A stretch of 64,000 nt of DNA from Streptomyces sp. G-G2 (GTDB lineage: Bacteria; Actinomycetota; Actinomycetes; Streptomycetales; Streptomycetaceae), in contig NZ_JASISO010000039.1 of NCBI RefSeq assembly GCF_030063135.1, positions 1 through 64,000 on the forward strand, in the 5' to 3' direction. A program made the position numbers and the translations under genes. The notes under the pieces are model-generated. The model saw nothing but the letters and a program-made list of their open reading frames with translations. It had not been told where the DNA came from and made no database searches. Below, piece after piece: positions 44,501 to 53,521 of this stretch; positions within the stretch are counted from its first letter, which is position 1; every line of letters begins with the position of its first letter.

Positions 44501-44959
44501 ATGAGCGCAGTGGACCAAGGGGCGCAGGGAGCCGAGCGCACACTCGGCCAGCTGGTCGCCTCGGCCACCGCCGAGATGTCCGCCCTGGTGCACGACGAGA
44601 TCGCCCTCGCGAAAGCGGAACTGCGCCAGGACGTCAAGCGCGTGGGTATCGGTGGCACCGCCATCGGTATCGCCGGAGTGCTCGGAATCTTCTCGCTGCC
44701 GGTGCTGAGTTTCGCGGCGGCGTACGGGATCCACGCGCTCGGGCTCGGTCTGGCCTGGTCGTTCCTGATCGTCGGCGGAGCGTTCCTGCTGATCGCGGGC
44801 CTGCTCGCGCTGCTCGCCGTGTCCAAGTTCAAGAAGGTCAAGCCGCCGGAGCGGTCCATCGCCTCCGTCAAGCAGACGGCCGCGCTCATGGGGACCGTCA
44901 AGCCACACCCCCGGCCGGTCAGTGACAAGGCGGTGGGTGTGGCACGCTCGTCCTCATGA
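44501..44959 (+). CDS. Actinobacterial holin-X/DUF1469-type membrane protein
   Basis: 152 residues. An N-terminal amphipathic helix (ERTLGQLVASATAEMSALVHDEIALAKAEL) precedes two membrane segments at about residues 55-80 and 85-110 and a basic tail. It matches the putative holin superfamily found in actinobacteria (Rv3669-like). It is not a phage gene here, because neighbours are housekeeping genes. The start is ATG 44501 with GGGAGAG five bases upstream. It overlaps the epoxide hydrolase gene by ATGA, so the two are coupled. Function unknown. Confidence 0.82.
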   Translation: MSAVDQGAQGAERTLGQLVASATAEMSALVHDEIALAKAELRQDVKRVGIGGTAIGIAGVLGIFSLPVLSFAAAYGIHALGLGLAWSFLIVGGAFLLIAGLLALLAVSKFKKVKPPERSIASVKQTAALMGTVKPHPRPVSDKAVGVARSSS

Positions 44960-45918
44960 CAGCGCCCGCACCGGATTCCAGCAGCACCCCGCCCCCCTCG
45001 GCTGCCTCGACGGTGCGGATCGACGGCCCGTGGACCCATCGGGACGTCGCCGCCAACGGCGCCCGCTTCCATGTGGCCGAGCTGGGCGAGGGGCCGCTGG
45101 TCCTGCTGCTGCACGGCTTCCCCCAGTTCTGGTGGACCTGGCGCCACCAGCTGGTGGCGCTCGCCGACGCGGGCTACCGCGCGGTCGCGATGGACCTGCG
45201 CGGGGTGGGCGGCAGCGACCGCACCCCGCGCGGTTACGACCCCGCGAACCTCGCCCTGGACGTCACCGGTGTCATCCGCTCGCTCGGCGAGCCCGACGCC
45301 GCGCTCGTCGGCCACGACCTGGGCGGGTACCTGGCCTGGACCGCCGCCGTGATGCGGCCCAAGCTGGTGCGCCGCCTCGTGGTCTCCTCGATGCCGCACC
45401 CGCGCCGGTGGCGCTCGGCGATGCTGTCCGACATCGGGCAGACCCGCGCGAGTTCGCACATCTGGGGCTTCCAGCGGCCGTTCCTCCCCGAGCGGCAGCT
45501 CGTCGCCGACGAGGGCGCGCTGGTCGGCGAGCTGATCCGCGAGTGGTCGGGACCGGGACTGGGCGAGGGCGTCGACGAGAAGGCCCTCGACGCCTACCGG
45601 CGCGCGATGTGCATCCCCTCCACCGCGCACTGCTCGATCGAGCCCTACCGCTGGATGATGCGGTCCATGGCCCGGCCGGACGGGCTCCAGTTCAACCGCC
45701 GCATGAAGCGGCCGGTACGGGTGCCGACGCTGCACCTGCACGGCTCGCTCGACCCGGTGATGCGGACGCGCAGCGCGGCCGGTTCCGGGCAGTACGTCGA
45801 AGCGCCGTACCGATGGAGGCTGTTCGACGGCCTGGGGCACTTCCCGCACGAGGAGGACCCGGCCGCCTTCTCCACCGAACTGGTGAACTGGCTGGGAGAC
45901 CCCGAGCCCGACCGCTGA
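44956..45918 (+). CDS. Alpha/beta hydrolase, epoxide hydrolase type
   Basis: 320 residues. The oxyanion-hole motif is LHGFPQFWWTW, and the nucleophile elbow GHDLGG has Asp rather than Ser, which points to the epoxide hydrolase/dehalogenase class. The cap has the expected Tyr/Trp-rich segment, and the catalytic His is in DGLGHFPHEE. It corresponds in place to mycobacterial EphE (Rv3670). Overlap with the upstream gene fixes the start. The natural substrate is unknown. Confidence 0.88.
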   Translation: MTAPAPDSSSTPPPSAASTVRIDGPWTHRDVAANGARFHVAELGEGPLVLLLHGFPQFWWTWRHQLVALADAGYRAVAMDLRGVGGSDRTPRGYDPANLALDVTGVIRSLGEPDAALVGHDLGGYLAWTAAVMRPKLVRRLVVSSMPHPRRWRSAMLSDIGQTRASSHIWGFQRPFLPERQLVADEGALVGELIREWSGPGLGEGVDEKALDAYRRAMCIPSTAHCSIEPYRWMMRSMARPDGLQFNRRMKRPVRVPTLHLHGSLDPVMRTRSAAGSGQYVEAPYRWRLFDGLGHFPHEEDPAAFSTELVNWLGDPEPDR

Positions 45919-46216
45919 CGGTCCCTCAGCCGGACGCTTGTCCTATGAACGTTCACTTGCCCGCCGCATAGGCCAATTGGCCCACCCCCGCACGATTACG
46001 GACCTTGGGGCACGGGCAGACGTCGGGGTATGGGCTGGACGCACGACTACGGTGACTCCGCACGCGAACGAGGCTCGGCCGCCGCGCCGGGCACCCACGA
46101 GAGGGTGGGCCGGCAAAGCCACGGCCACGACCCCCGACTCGGAATTCCCCGCATCCTGCGCCGCAGGGCCCGCTGGGTCTCTGCGCGCCTGCGTCATCCG
46201 CGTACGTAGACGGGCC

Positions 46217-46240
46217 GGGTCCGGCCCGTCGGCCGGACCC
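46217..46240 (-). terminator. Terminator of the serine protease operon
   Basis: GGGTCCGGCC and GGCCGGACCC form a perfect 10-bp stem with loop CGTC, 28 bases after the protease stop (minus strand). The rest of the 45919-46267 gap holds no convincing gene; an 84-codon minus-strand frame at 45943-46197 has no site or domain. Confidence 0.7.
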
Positions 46241-46267
46241 CGTCCCCCGCGAGGGACGCCCGCGGCT

Positions 46268-47479
46268 CTAGAGGGCGCAGCCCTGGCTGTCGACCCGGCG
46301 CTGCGCGGTCTTCCCGTTCCTGATGTCGTCGCGGACCTCGTCCGCCGTCAGGGCGTACCCGGTGTTCGGATCGTCGAGCGACTTCGCGAAGACGACCCCG
46401 TACACCTTGCCGTCGGGCGTCAGCAGCGGCCCGCCGGAGTTGCCCTGACGGACCGTCGCGTAGAGCGAGTAGACGTCGCGGCGGACGGTGCCCCGGTGGT
46501 AGATGTCCGGGCCGTTGGCGTTGATGCGCCCGCGCACGCGCGCCGCCCGGACGTCGTACGCGCCGTTCTCCGGGAACCCGGCGACGATCGCGTCGAAGCC
46601 GCTCGCCGCGTCCTTCTCGGCGAATTCGAGCGGCGGCGCCTTCAGCTTGGGCACGTCCAGGACGGCGATGTCGCGCTCCCAGTCGTAGAGCACGACCTTG
46701 CCGTCATAGAGCTTGCCCTCGCCGCCGACCTGCACGGTCGGCTCGCCGACCCCGCCGACCACGTGCGCGTTCGTCATGACCTTGCCGGGGGCGAAGACGA
46801 AGCCGGAGCCCTCCAGGACCTTGCTGCAACTGGGCGCCGTACCGACCACCTTGACGATGGAACGCTTGGCGTTGTCCGCGACCGGGCTGTGGGCCAGCGC
46901 CGGGTCGGGCGCCTTCACCTCGGTGATCGGCTCGTTCGAGAACGGGCTGAAGACCTGCGGGAAACCGTTCTGCGCGAGCGCCGAACTGAAGTCCGAGAAC
47001 CAGGTGTTCGCCTGGTTGGGCAGGACCCGGGACACGCCGAGGAGCACCTTGGAGTTACGGACCTCCTTGCCCAGCGTGGGCAGCGAGGTCCCGGCCAGCG
47101 CGGAGCCGATCAGCCACGCCACCAGCAGCATGGCCATGACGTTCACCAGGGCGCCGCCGGTCGCGTCGACCAGCCGGGCCGGTGACCAGGTGATGTAGCG
47201 GCGCAGCCGGTTGCCCAGGTGCGTGGTGAAGGCCTGGCCGATCGATGCGCAGACGATGACGACGACCACCGCGACGACGGCCATGGTGGTCGACACCTTG
47301 GCCTTGTCGTCCGTCATTTGTTCCCAGACGATCGGGAGCAGGGACACGGCGATGAGACCACCGCCGAGGAAGCCGATCACCGACAGGATGCCGACGACGA
47401 AGCCTTGGCGGTAGCCGACGATCGCGAACCATACGGCGGCGACCAGCAACAGGATGTCCAGCACGTTCACGTGGGCCAC
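46268..47479 (-). CDS. Membrane serine protease, MarP/CvpA type
   Basis: 403 residues. Four N-terminal membrane segments (CvpA-like, residues about 5-125) anchor a trypsin-fold domain outside the membrane. The triad is His in MTNAHVVGG, Asp in RDIAVLDVP and Ser in RQGNSGGPL. Cys in APSCSK and the C-terminal SQGCAL could form the disulfide known from mycobacterial MarP (Rv3671c), a periplasmic protease needed for acid resistance. The start is GTG 47479, four bases after the stop of the NUDIX gene; GTG 47470 is also possible. It shares an operon with the NUDIX gene. Confidence 0.92.
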   Translation of the reverse strand: MAHVNVLDILLLVAAVWFAIVGYRQGFVVGILSVIGFLGGGLIAVSLLPIVWEQMTDDKAKVSTTMAVVAVVVVIVCASIGQAFTTHLGNRLRRYITWSPARLVDATGGALVNVMAMLLVAWLIGSALAGTSLPTLGKEVRNSKVLLGVSRVLPNQANTWFSDFSSALAQNGFPQVFSPFSNEPITEVKAPDPALAHSPVADNAKRSIVKVVGTAPSCSKVLEGSGFVFAPGKVMTNAHVVGGVGEPTVQVGGEGKLYDGKVVLYDWERDIAVLDVPKLKAPPLEFAEKDAASGFDAIVAGFPENGAYDVRAARVRGRINANGPDIYHRGTVRRDVYSLYATVRQGNSGGPLLTPDGKVYGVVFAKSLDDPNTGYALTADEVRDDIRNGKTAQRRVDSQGCAL

Positions 47480-47483
47480 CGTC

Positions 47484-48248
47484 TCATGCGCGCCAGTCGA
47501 GGGGGACCTGGCGGGTGCGGTCCCATGGACGCTCCCATCCGGAGAAATGCAGCAGCCGGTCGATCACTCCGGCGGTAAAACCCCAGACCAGAGCCGATTC
47601 GACCTGGAAGGCGGGGCCTTGGTAGCCGCCGGGGTGCACGACGGTGACCCGGTGACCGGGGTCCGTGAGATCCGCCACGGGAACCGTGAAGACCCGGGCG
47701 GTCTCCGCGAGGTCCACGGCCCCCACCGGGCTGGGCTCGCGCCACCAGCCGAGCACGGGCGTCACGACGAACTCGCTGACCGGGATGTAGAGGCGGGGCA
47801 GCACGCCGAACAGCTGCACCCCGGACGGGTCCAGCCCGGTCTCCTCCTCGGCCTCGCGCAGCGCGGCCCGCAGCGGGCCCGTGGTGTGCGGATCGCCGTC
47901 CTCAGGGTCGAGCGCGCCGCCCGGGAACGACGGCTGGCCCGCATGGGAGCGCAAGGTGCTCGCCCGCTCCATCAGCAGCAGCTCGGGGCCGCGAGCGCCC
48001 TCGCCGAAGAGGACCAGGACGGCGGACTGGCGGCCCGCGCCGTCCTCCGGGGGCAGGAAGCGGCTCAGCTGGGCCGGCCGGACGGTCCGGGCGGCGGTGA
48101 CCACCGGGTCGAGCCAGCCGGGCAGCCCCCGCGCGCTGACGGTGGCCGGACCCCGCCCGCGCGCAGCCCCGTACGTCCCCCCACGACCGGTGTCGGCTCC
48201 GGCTCCGGCCTCGGTGGTCACGCTGTCGTCCTGCGTCCCGCGCGTCAT
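47484..48248 (-). CDS. NUDIX hydrolase, CoA pyrophosphatase type
   Basis: About 254 residues. The NUDIX box is seen as GGALDPEDGD, with an insertion, then LREAEEETGLDP; the preceding SHAGQPSFPGG is the UPF0035/CoA diphosphatase signature, so CoA and its derivatives are likely substrates. The N-terminal 40 residues are low complexity. The start is set at ATG 48248 with GGGAGCAGGGG upstream; the frame is open to 48323. It follows nth by 88 bases and precedes the protease gene directly, as in mycobacteria (Rv3672c). Confidence 0.88.
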   Translation of the reverse strand: MTRGTQDDSVTTEAGAGADTGRGGTYGAARGRGPATVSARGLPGWLDPVVTAARTVRPAQLSRFLPPEDGAGRQSAVLVLFGEGARGPELLLMERASTLRSHAGQPSFPGGALDPEDGDPHTTGPLRAALREAEEETGLDPSGVQLFGVLPRLYIPVSEFVVTPVLGWWREPSPVGAVDLAETARVFTVPVADLTDPGHRVTVVHPGGYQGPAFQVESALVWGFTAGVIDRLLHFSGWERPWDRTRQVPLDWRA

Positions 48249-48336
48249 AGGCACCCCTGCTCCCTGTACTCCCGGCAACCGGACAACGCGGTCGGCGGCC
48301 GGATTCGTTCCTCGAGACGTCACTGCTGGGCCCGCG

Positions 48337-49377
48337 CTAGGCCCCCGCGCCGAGCGGGGGCGCCGGGCGGCCCGGATAGTCGGCCGGTGGGCTCAGCCGC
48401 TGGCCCGGATAGCCGCCCATCTCGTACTTGAGCAGCAGCTTCGCCTTCTCCGGGTCCGTCTCGCCCTCCCCGTACGACGGGCAGAGCGGGGCGATCGGGC
48501 AGGCTCCGCAGGCGGGTTTGCGGGAGTGGCAGATCCGGCGGCCGTGGAAGACGGTCCGGTGCGAGAGCATCGTCCACTCGCTCTTCGGGAAGATCGCGCA
48601 GATCTCCGCCTCGACCTTCTCCGGGTCCTCCTGCTCGGTCAGCTTCCAGCGGCGCACCAGCCGGCCGAAGTGGGTGTCGACCGTGATCCCGGGGACGCCG
48701 AAGGCATTGCCGAGGACGACATTGGCGGTCTTGCGGCCCACACCGGGCAGCGTCACCAGGTCCTCGATCCGGCCCGGCACCTCGCCGCCGAAGGAATCCC
48801 GCAGGGCGGCCGACAGGCCCAGCAGGGACCTGGCCTTCGCCCGGAAGAACCCGGTCGGCCGGATGATCTGCTCCAGCTCCTCGGGCACGGCCGCCGCCAT
48901 GTCCTCGGGGGTGGGGTAGGCGGCGAAGAGGGCCGGGGTGGTCTGGTTCACCCGCAGGTCGGTGGTCTGCGCGGAGAGCACGGTGGCGACCAGCAGCTCG
49001 AAGGGGTTGCGGAAGTCCAGTTCCGGATGGGCGTACGGATAGACCTCGGCCAGCTCCCGGTTGATCCGGCGGGCGCGCCGGACCATGGCGAGGCGCGATT
49101 CCGGGTTCGCGGCGCGCGCCGGCTTCGGCGGCTTCGATGGCTTCGCGGCCGTCACCGGTTCGGCGGAGTTCGCGGCCGTCACCGTTTTCGGCGGCTTCGC
49201 GGCCTTCGTGGACCCGGTCGCCGCCGGGGCGCGTTTCTTGGCTGAATCTTTGCTCTTTGCAGTGGGAGACCCCGCCGGAGCCGACCCGGAAGGGGGTTGT
49301 TCGCCCACAGCAGAATTATCGGTCTCAGTCACACCCACGGACCCCTTGGCCTGTGCTCTCACTGGCTTATCGGACAC
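48337..49377 (-). CDS. nth: Endonuclease III
   Basis: 346 residues. The helix-hairpin-helix LPGVGRKTANVVL carries the catalytic Lys, VDTHFGR the catalytic Asp, and the C-terminal cluster C-x6-C-x2-C-x5-C (CHSRKPACGACPIAPLC) binds a 4Fe-4S centre. It removes oxidised pyrimidines and cuts the abasic site. About 95 N-terminal residues rich in Ala, Lys, Pro and Thr precede the core, longer than E. coli Nth (211 residues). The start is uncertain; GTG 49332 is an alternative. Divergent from crp across 183 bases. Confidence 0.94.
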   Translation of the reverse strand: MSDKPVRAQAKGSVGVTETDNSAVGEQPPSGSAPAGSPTAKSKDSAKKRAPAATGSTKAAKPPKTVTAANSAEPVTAAKPSKPPKPARAANPESRLAMVRRARRINRELAEVYPYAHPELDFRNPFELLVATVLSAQTTDLRVNQTTPALFAAYPTPEDMAAAVPEELEQIIRPTGFFRAKARSLLGLSAALRDSFGGEVPGRIEDLVTLPGVGRKTANVVLGNAFGVPGITVDTHFGRLVRRWKLTEQEDPEKVEAEICAIFPKSEWTMLSHRTVFHGRRICHSRKPACGACPIAPLCPSYGEGETDPEKAKLLLKYEMGGYPGQRLSPPADYPGRPAPPLGAGA

Positions 49378-49478
49378 CCGGCCAGCCTAAGGCCGGGCGC
49401 TGACACCCGCCCGGACCTCTGGTAACACCCCTCCGATTGGCCCCTCGCCGCACAGCACACCCGTACGTCCGGCATCCT

Positions 49479-49494
49479 TGTGACTGATCGCACT
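49479..49494. promoter_or_regulatory. Candidate Crp site in the nth-crp intergenic region
   Basis: TGTGACTGATCGCACT has a perfect TGTGA left half and a partial right half (GCACT for TCACA). It lies 67 bases before the crp start, so Crp may control its own gene or nth. Confidence 0.45.
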
Positions 49495-49560
49495 GTTTGA
49501 GGCGTCCGGCAAAATGGGGCCGTAGGTCCCCTGACGCCGGTCGACATAGGAGAGAGACTC

Positions 49561-50235
49561 GTGGACGACGTTCTGCGGCGCGCCCCGCTCTTCGCGGCGC
49601 TCGATGACGAGCAGGCCGCGGAGCTCCGCGCATCCATGGGCGAGGTGACCCTCGCCCGCGGTGACGCCCTGTTCCACGAAGGCGACCCCGGTGACCGCCT
49701 GTACGTGGTGACCGAGGGCAAGGTGAAGCTGCACCGCACCTCGCCCGACGGGCGCGAGAACATGCTGGCCGTACTCGGCCCCGGCGAGCTGATCGGTGAG
49801 CTGTCCCTCTTCGACCCGGGCCCGCGCACCGCCACGGCGACCGCGCTGACCGAGGTCAAGCTGCTCGGCCTCGGCCACGGCGACCTCCAGCCCTGGCTGA
49901 ACGCCCGCCCCGAGGTCGCGACCGCGCTGCTGCGCGCCGTGGCCCGCCGCCTGCGCAAGACCAACGACCAGATGTCCGACCTGGTCTTCTCCGACGTGCC
50001 GGGCCGCGTGGCCCGGGCGCTCCTGGACCTGTCGCGCCGCTTCGGCGTGCAGTCCGAAGAGGGCATCCACGTCGTGCACGACCTCACCCAGGAGGAGCTG
50101 GCCCAGCTCGTCGGCGCCTCCCGCGAGACCGTGAACAAGGCCCTGGCCGACTTCGCCGGGCGCGGCTGGCTGCGCCTGGAGGCACGTGCCGTGATCCTGC
50201 TCGACGTGGAGCGGCTGGCGAAGCGCTCGCGCTGA
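49561..50235 (+). CDS. crp: Crp/Fnr-family regulator Crp
   Basis: 224 residues. The cyclic nucleotide domain (about 1-115) has GELIGELSLFDPGPRTATATA, the phosphate-binding cassette with Glu and Arg for cAMP. The C-terminal winged helix contains LTQEELAQLVGASRETVNKAL, the recognition helix. It is the orthologue of S. coelicolor Crp, which controls germination and secondary metabolism. The GTG start at 49561 has AGGAGAG upstream. It stands alone and divergent from nth. Confidence 0.96.
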   Translation: MDDVLRRAPLFAALDDEQAAELRASMGEVTLARGDALFHEGDPGDRLYVVTEGKVKLHRTSPDGRENMLAVLGPGELIGELSLFDPGPRTATATALTEVKLLGLGHGDLQPWLNARPEVATALLRAVARRLRKTNDQMSDLVFSDVPGRVARALLDLSRRFGVQSEEGIHVVHDLTQEELAQLVGASRETVNKALADFAGRGWLRLEARAVILLDVERLAKRSR

Positions 50236-50318
50236 CGCCCGGCCGTCACGCCGAGACGTACGCGGGGGGGTCCGGCCCGGAAGGGCGGGGCCCCCTTCGC
50301 GCTGCCACAGTGAGCCGC

Positions 50319-51119
50319 ATGGGACACAGGGGCCTCGACTCCGAGGGGTACATCTCGCGCGAGGGGTCGCTGGGGCGGGTGCCGCCGGGGTTCGCGGCAG
50401 TGGTCGCCGCCGCGCGGGCGCGGACCGCCGAGGCGTACGGGCAGCGGCTGCACAGCGCCTACCTCTACGGGTCCGTCCCGCGCGGCACCGCCCGCCCCGG
50501 GCGCTCCGGTCTCGATCTACTGATCGCCCTGCACCGCGAGCCGACCGGTGAGGACCGGGACACCGCCGAGGTGCTGGAGCGCGGGCTCGACCAGGACTTC
50601 CCGGAGATCGACGGGGCCGGGGTGCTGCTCCACGGCAAGGAGACCCTGCTCAGCGAGGCGGAGCGGCACGATCTGGGCTGGTTCCTGGCCTGCCTGTGCA
50701 CCCCGCTGCTCGGGGCCGACCTGGCCGAGCACCTGCCGCGGTACCGGCCGGACGCCCTGCTCGCCGGGAAGGTCTACGGGGACCTGGACGACGTACTCGC
50801 GCGGGCCCGGGAACAGGCCGCGGCCGCGCGGACGGACGCGGAGGTGCGGCGGCTGAACCGGTTCCTGGCGCGACGGCTCGTACGGATCGGGTTCACCCTG
50901 GTCATGCCCCGGTGGGGCGGCTGGACCAGTGACCTCGCCGAGTCCGCGGAGGTCTTCGGCGGGTACTACCCCGGGCGGGCCGCGCAGATGCGGGCGGCGG
51001 CGGCCGAAGGGCTGGACCCGGGCGCCGATCCGGAGGTCCTGCGGACGTTCCTGGAGGACCTCGGGCCGTGGCTGGCGGCGGAGCACGCCGCCCGGCCGGG
51101 CCGCGCGTCCCCCCGCTGA
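50319..51119 (+). CDS. Nucleotidyltransferase-like protein
   Basis: About 266 residues. LYGSVPRGTARPGRSGLDLLI resembles the GS-x-D-x-D motif of polymerase-beta-type nucleotidyltransferases, but the second Asp is Leu, so activity is doubtful. The remainder is helical and resembles the HEPN-like C-terminal parts of such proteins. No good ribosome site precedes ATG 50319 or GTG 50310. It lies between crp and the convergent MBL gene. Function unknown. Confidence 0.7.
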   Translation: MGHRGLDSEGYISREGSLGRVPPGFAAVVAAARARTAEAYGQRLHSAYLYGSVPRGTARPGRSGLDLLIALHREPTGEDRDTAEVLERGLDQDFPEIDGAGVLLHGKETLLSEAERHDLGWFLACLCTPLLGADLAEHLPRYRPDALLAGKVYGDLDDVLARAREQAAAARTDAEVRRLNRFLARRLVRIGFTLVMPRWGGWTSDLAESAEVFGGYYPGRAAQMRAAAAEGLDPGADPEVLRTFLEDLGPWLAAEHAARPGRASPR

Positions 51120-51138
51120 CCCGGGGAACGCGCGGTCG

Positions 51139-51993
51139 TCAGCAGTCCTGCTCCGGGCCGCCCGGGATCAGGCCGTGCTCGCGCAGGTACTCCAGCTGGG
51201 CGCGTACGGACCATTCGGCGGCGGGCCACAGCGAGGGGTCCACGTCGGCGTAGACACGGGCGACGACCTGCTCGGGCGTGCTGAAACCGTTCTCCACGGC
51301 CGTCTCGACCTGGGCGAGCCGGTGCGCGCGGTGGGCGAGGTAGAACTCCACCGCGCCCTGCGCGTCCTCCAGGACCGGCCCGTGGCCCGGCAGGACCGTA
51401 CGCACACCGTCGTCGACGGTCAGGGAGCGCAGCCGGCGCAACGAGTCGAGGTAGTCGCCGAGGCGGCCGTCGGGGTGGGCGACGACCGTGGTACCGCGGC
51501 CGAGGACGGTGTCGCCGGTCAGGACGGCGCGGTCGGCCGGGAGGTGGAAGCAGAGCGAGTCCCCGGTGTGGCCCGGGGTGGGCACGACCAGCAGTTCCAG
51601 GCCGCCGACCCGGATGACGTCGCCGCCCGCGAGGCCCTCGTCGCCCAGGCGCAGCGCCGGGTCGAGGGCGCGCACCTTGGTGCCGGTCAGTTCGGCGAAG
51701 CGGCCGGCGCCCTCGGCGTGGTCGAAGTGGCCGTGGGTGAGGAGGGTCAGCGCGATCCGCTTGCCCGCCCGTTCGGCGGTGTCGACGACGGCCCGCAGGT
51801 GGCCCTCGTCCAGCGGGCCGGGGTCGATGACGACGGCGAGGTCGGAGTCCGGTTCGGAGACCAGCCAGGTGTTGGTGCCGTCCAGGGTCATCGCGGAGGC
51901 GTTGGGGGCCAGGACGTTGACCGCGCGGGTGGTGGCCGGACCGGAGGTGACGACTCCGCGCGGCTGGCCGGGGAGGGCGGCCGCGTCGCTCAC
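51139..51993 (-). CDS. MBL-fold metallo-hydrolase
   Basis: 284 residues. The metal motif THGHFDHAEG is followed by TPGHTGDS, LTGDTVLG and LPGHGPV, the ordered ligands of a glyoxalase II/beta-lactamase-2-like hydrolase. The C-terminal helical region is typical of LACTB2-type enzymes, and Rv3677c sits at the same position beside crp. The GTG start overlaps the NUDIX stop (GTGA), so the genes are coupled. The frame is open to 52851 across the NUDIX gene, which is a shadow. Substrate unknown. Confidence 0.9.
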   Translation of the reverse strand: MSDAAALPGQPRGVVTSGPATTRAVNVLAPNASAMTLDGTNTWLVSEPDSDLAVVIDPGPLDEGHLRAVVDTAERAGKRIALTLLTHGHFDHAEGAGRFAELTGTKVRALDPALRLGDEGLAGGDVIRVGGLELLVVPTPGHTGDSLCFHLPADRAVLTGDTVLGRGTTVVAHPDGRLGDYLDSLRRLRSLTVDDGVRTVLPGHGPVLEDAQGAVEFYLAHRAHRLAQVETAVENGFSTPEQVVARVYADVDPSLWPAAEWSVRAQLEYLREHGLIPGGPEQDC

Positions 51994-52901
51994 GCCGTGC
52001 CTCCCGGACCGCCCTGCCGGACCCGCTTGGTGAACTCGTCGTGGCCGGGCCAGCTGAGCACCAGCTCGCCGCCCTCCAGTACGGCCTGGGCCAGCACCGG
52101 GTTCAGATCCTGCCCGGCGGCCGCGGCGAGGGCCTCGGCGGCGCTCCCGTACGGCTCCAGCGAGCGCAGGGTGGAGATGGTCGGCGGCATCATCAGCAGC
52201 TCGCCCCCGTCGTATCCGGCGGCGGCCTCGGCCGGGCGGATCCACACGGTCCGGTCGGCCTCGGTGGAGGCGTTGCGGGTGCGCTGGCCGGTGGGGAGGG
52301 CGGCCACGAAGAACCAGGTGTCGTAGCGGCGCGGTTCGAACTCCGGGGTGATCCAGCGGGCCCAGGCGCCGAGCAGGTCGGACCGCAGTCGCAGGCCGCG
52401 GCGGTCCAGGAACTCGGCGAAGGACAGCTCCCGGGCGACCAGGGCCAGCCGGTCGGCCTCCCAGTCGTCCCCGGTGGTGTCGCCGACGACGGTGTCGGGG
52501 CCCTCGCCCGCGAGCAGGACCCCGGCCTCCTCGAAGGTCTCGCGGACCGCGCCGCAGATGATGGCCTGGGCGGTGGCGGTGTCCGTACCCATACGGGCGG
52601 CCCACGCGTCCAGGGACGGCCCCGCCCAGCCGATCCGGTGGTCCTCGTCGCGGGGGTCGACCCCGCCGCCGGGGTAGGCGTACGCGCCACCGGCGAAGGC
52701 CATCGAGGTGCGGCGGCGGAGCATGTGCACGGCGGGGCCGGTGTCCTGGTCGCGCAGCAGCATCACGGTGGCGGCACGGCGGGGCCGCACCGGGGTGAGG
52801 GTGCCGTCCGCGAGGGCCCGGATGCGGTCGGGCCACTCCGGGGGGTACCACTGGCCGCCCGGGGGCGGGCTGGGCGACTGACCGTGCTGATCATTCGGCA
52901 T
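51990..52901 (-). CDS. NUDIX hydrolase
   Basis: 303 residues. The NUDIX motif is GGVDPRDED with a long insertion, then GAVRETFEEAGVLL, where the Arg-Glu and Glu-Glu pairs bind metal. The insertion between the first Gly and the REx2EE part is like that in RNU19/NUDT19-type proteins. It heads a two-gene operon with the MBL hydrolase. The start is ATG 52901 (MPNDQHG). Substrate unknown. Confidence 0.87.
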   Translation of the reverse strand: MPNDQHGQSPSPPPGGQWYPPEWPDRIRALADGTLTPVRPRRAATVMLLRDQDTGPAVHMLRRRTSMAFAGGAYAYPGGGVDPRDEDHRIGWAGPSLDAWAARMGTDTATAQAIICGAVRETFEEAGVLLAGEGPDTVVGDTTGDDWEADRLALVARELSFAEFLDRRGLRLRSDLLGAWARWITPEFEPRRYDTWFFVAALPTGQRTRNASTEADRTVWIRPAEAAAGYDGGELLMMPPTISTLRSLEPYGSAAEALAAAAGQDLNPVLAQAVLEGGELVLSWPGHDEFTKRVRQGGPGGTA

Positions 52902-52989
52902 GGCGGGATGCTACGGGGAACCGGCGCGATGTTCGAGGCCCCCCGGAGGTGACCCCCCTCTCCCGGCCTCCGGTCGGCGGGACCGGGCC

Positions 52990-53014
52990 GGGACGGGGCG
53001 GTGGGCCCCGTCCC
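52990..53014 (-). terminator. Terminator of the ridA operon
   Basis: GGGACGGGGC and GCCCCGTCCC form a perfect 10-bp stem, 28 bases after the ridA stop on the minus strand; a GGGCTGGAC direct repeat follows. Confidence 0.7.
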
Positions 53015-53041
53015 GGAAGCGGGCTGGACGGGCTGGACGGG

Positions 53042-53521
53042 CTAGGCGGGGTCCGGGGTCAGTTCCACCAGGATCTCGACCTCGACCGGCGCGTCCAGCG
53101 GGAGGACCGCCACGCCGACCGCGCTGCGCGCGTGCACGCCACGCTCACCGAGCACCTCGCCGAGCAGCTCACTCGCGCCGTTCAGCACGCCCGGCTGGCC
53201 GGTGAAGTCCGGCGCCGAGGCGACGAACCCGACGACCTTCACGACGCGCGCGATCCGGTCGAGGTCGCCCACGACCGACTTCACGGCCGCCAGCGCGTTC
53301 AGCGCGCAGATCGCGGCCAGTTCCTTCGCCTGCTCCGGCGAGACCTCCGCACCGACCTTGCCGGTGACCGGAAGGCTGCCCTTCACCATCGGGAGCTGGC
53401 CCGCGGTGTAGACGTACGCACCCGAGCGCACGGCCGGCTGGTAGGTGGCCAGCGGCGGCACGACCTCGGGCAGGGTCAGGCCCAGCTCGGCCAGCTTCGC
53501 CTCGACGGCACCGGTGCTCAT
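53042..53521 (-). CDS. RidA/YjgF family protein
   Basis: 159 residues of the RidA superfamily, whose members hydrolyse reactive enamine/imine intermediates. The fold's motifs VYTAGQLPM and EVEILVEL are seen. The catalytic Arg of true RidA (in the R-x-x-V-x-V segment) is not clear, so it belongs to a divergent Rv3678c-like subgroup. It overlaps the upstream DUF4177 gene by ATGA. Start is ATG 53521. Confidence 0.85.
   Translation of the reverse strand: MSTGAVEAKLAELGLTLPEVVPPLATYQPAVRSGAYVYTAGQLPMVKGSLPVTGKVGAEVSPEQAKELAAICALNALAAVKSVVGDLDRIARVVKVVGFVASAPDFTGQPGVLNGASELLGEVLGERGVHARSAVGVAVLPLDAPVEVEILVELTPDPA

Noticed and set aside
44501..44959. Phage holin suggesting a prophage
   Set aside because: Neighbours are housekeeping genes in conserved order; the holin-X family is chromosomal in actinobacteria.
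45943..46197. 84-codon minus-strand frame between the epoxide hydrolase and protease genes
   Set aside because: No ribosome site, domain or biased codon use; downstream of the protease terminator.
51994..52851. In-frame upstream extension of the MBL hydrolase
   Set aside because: It is another frame of the NUDIX gene; the GTGA overlap gives a proper start at 51993.
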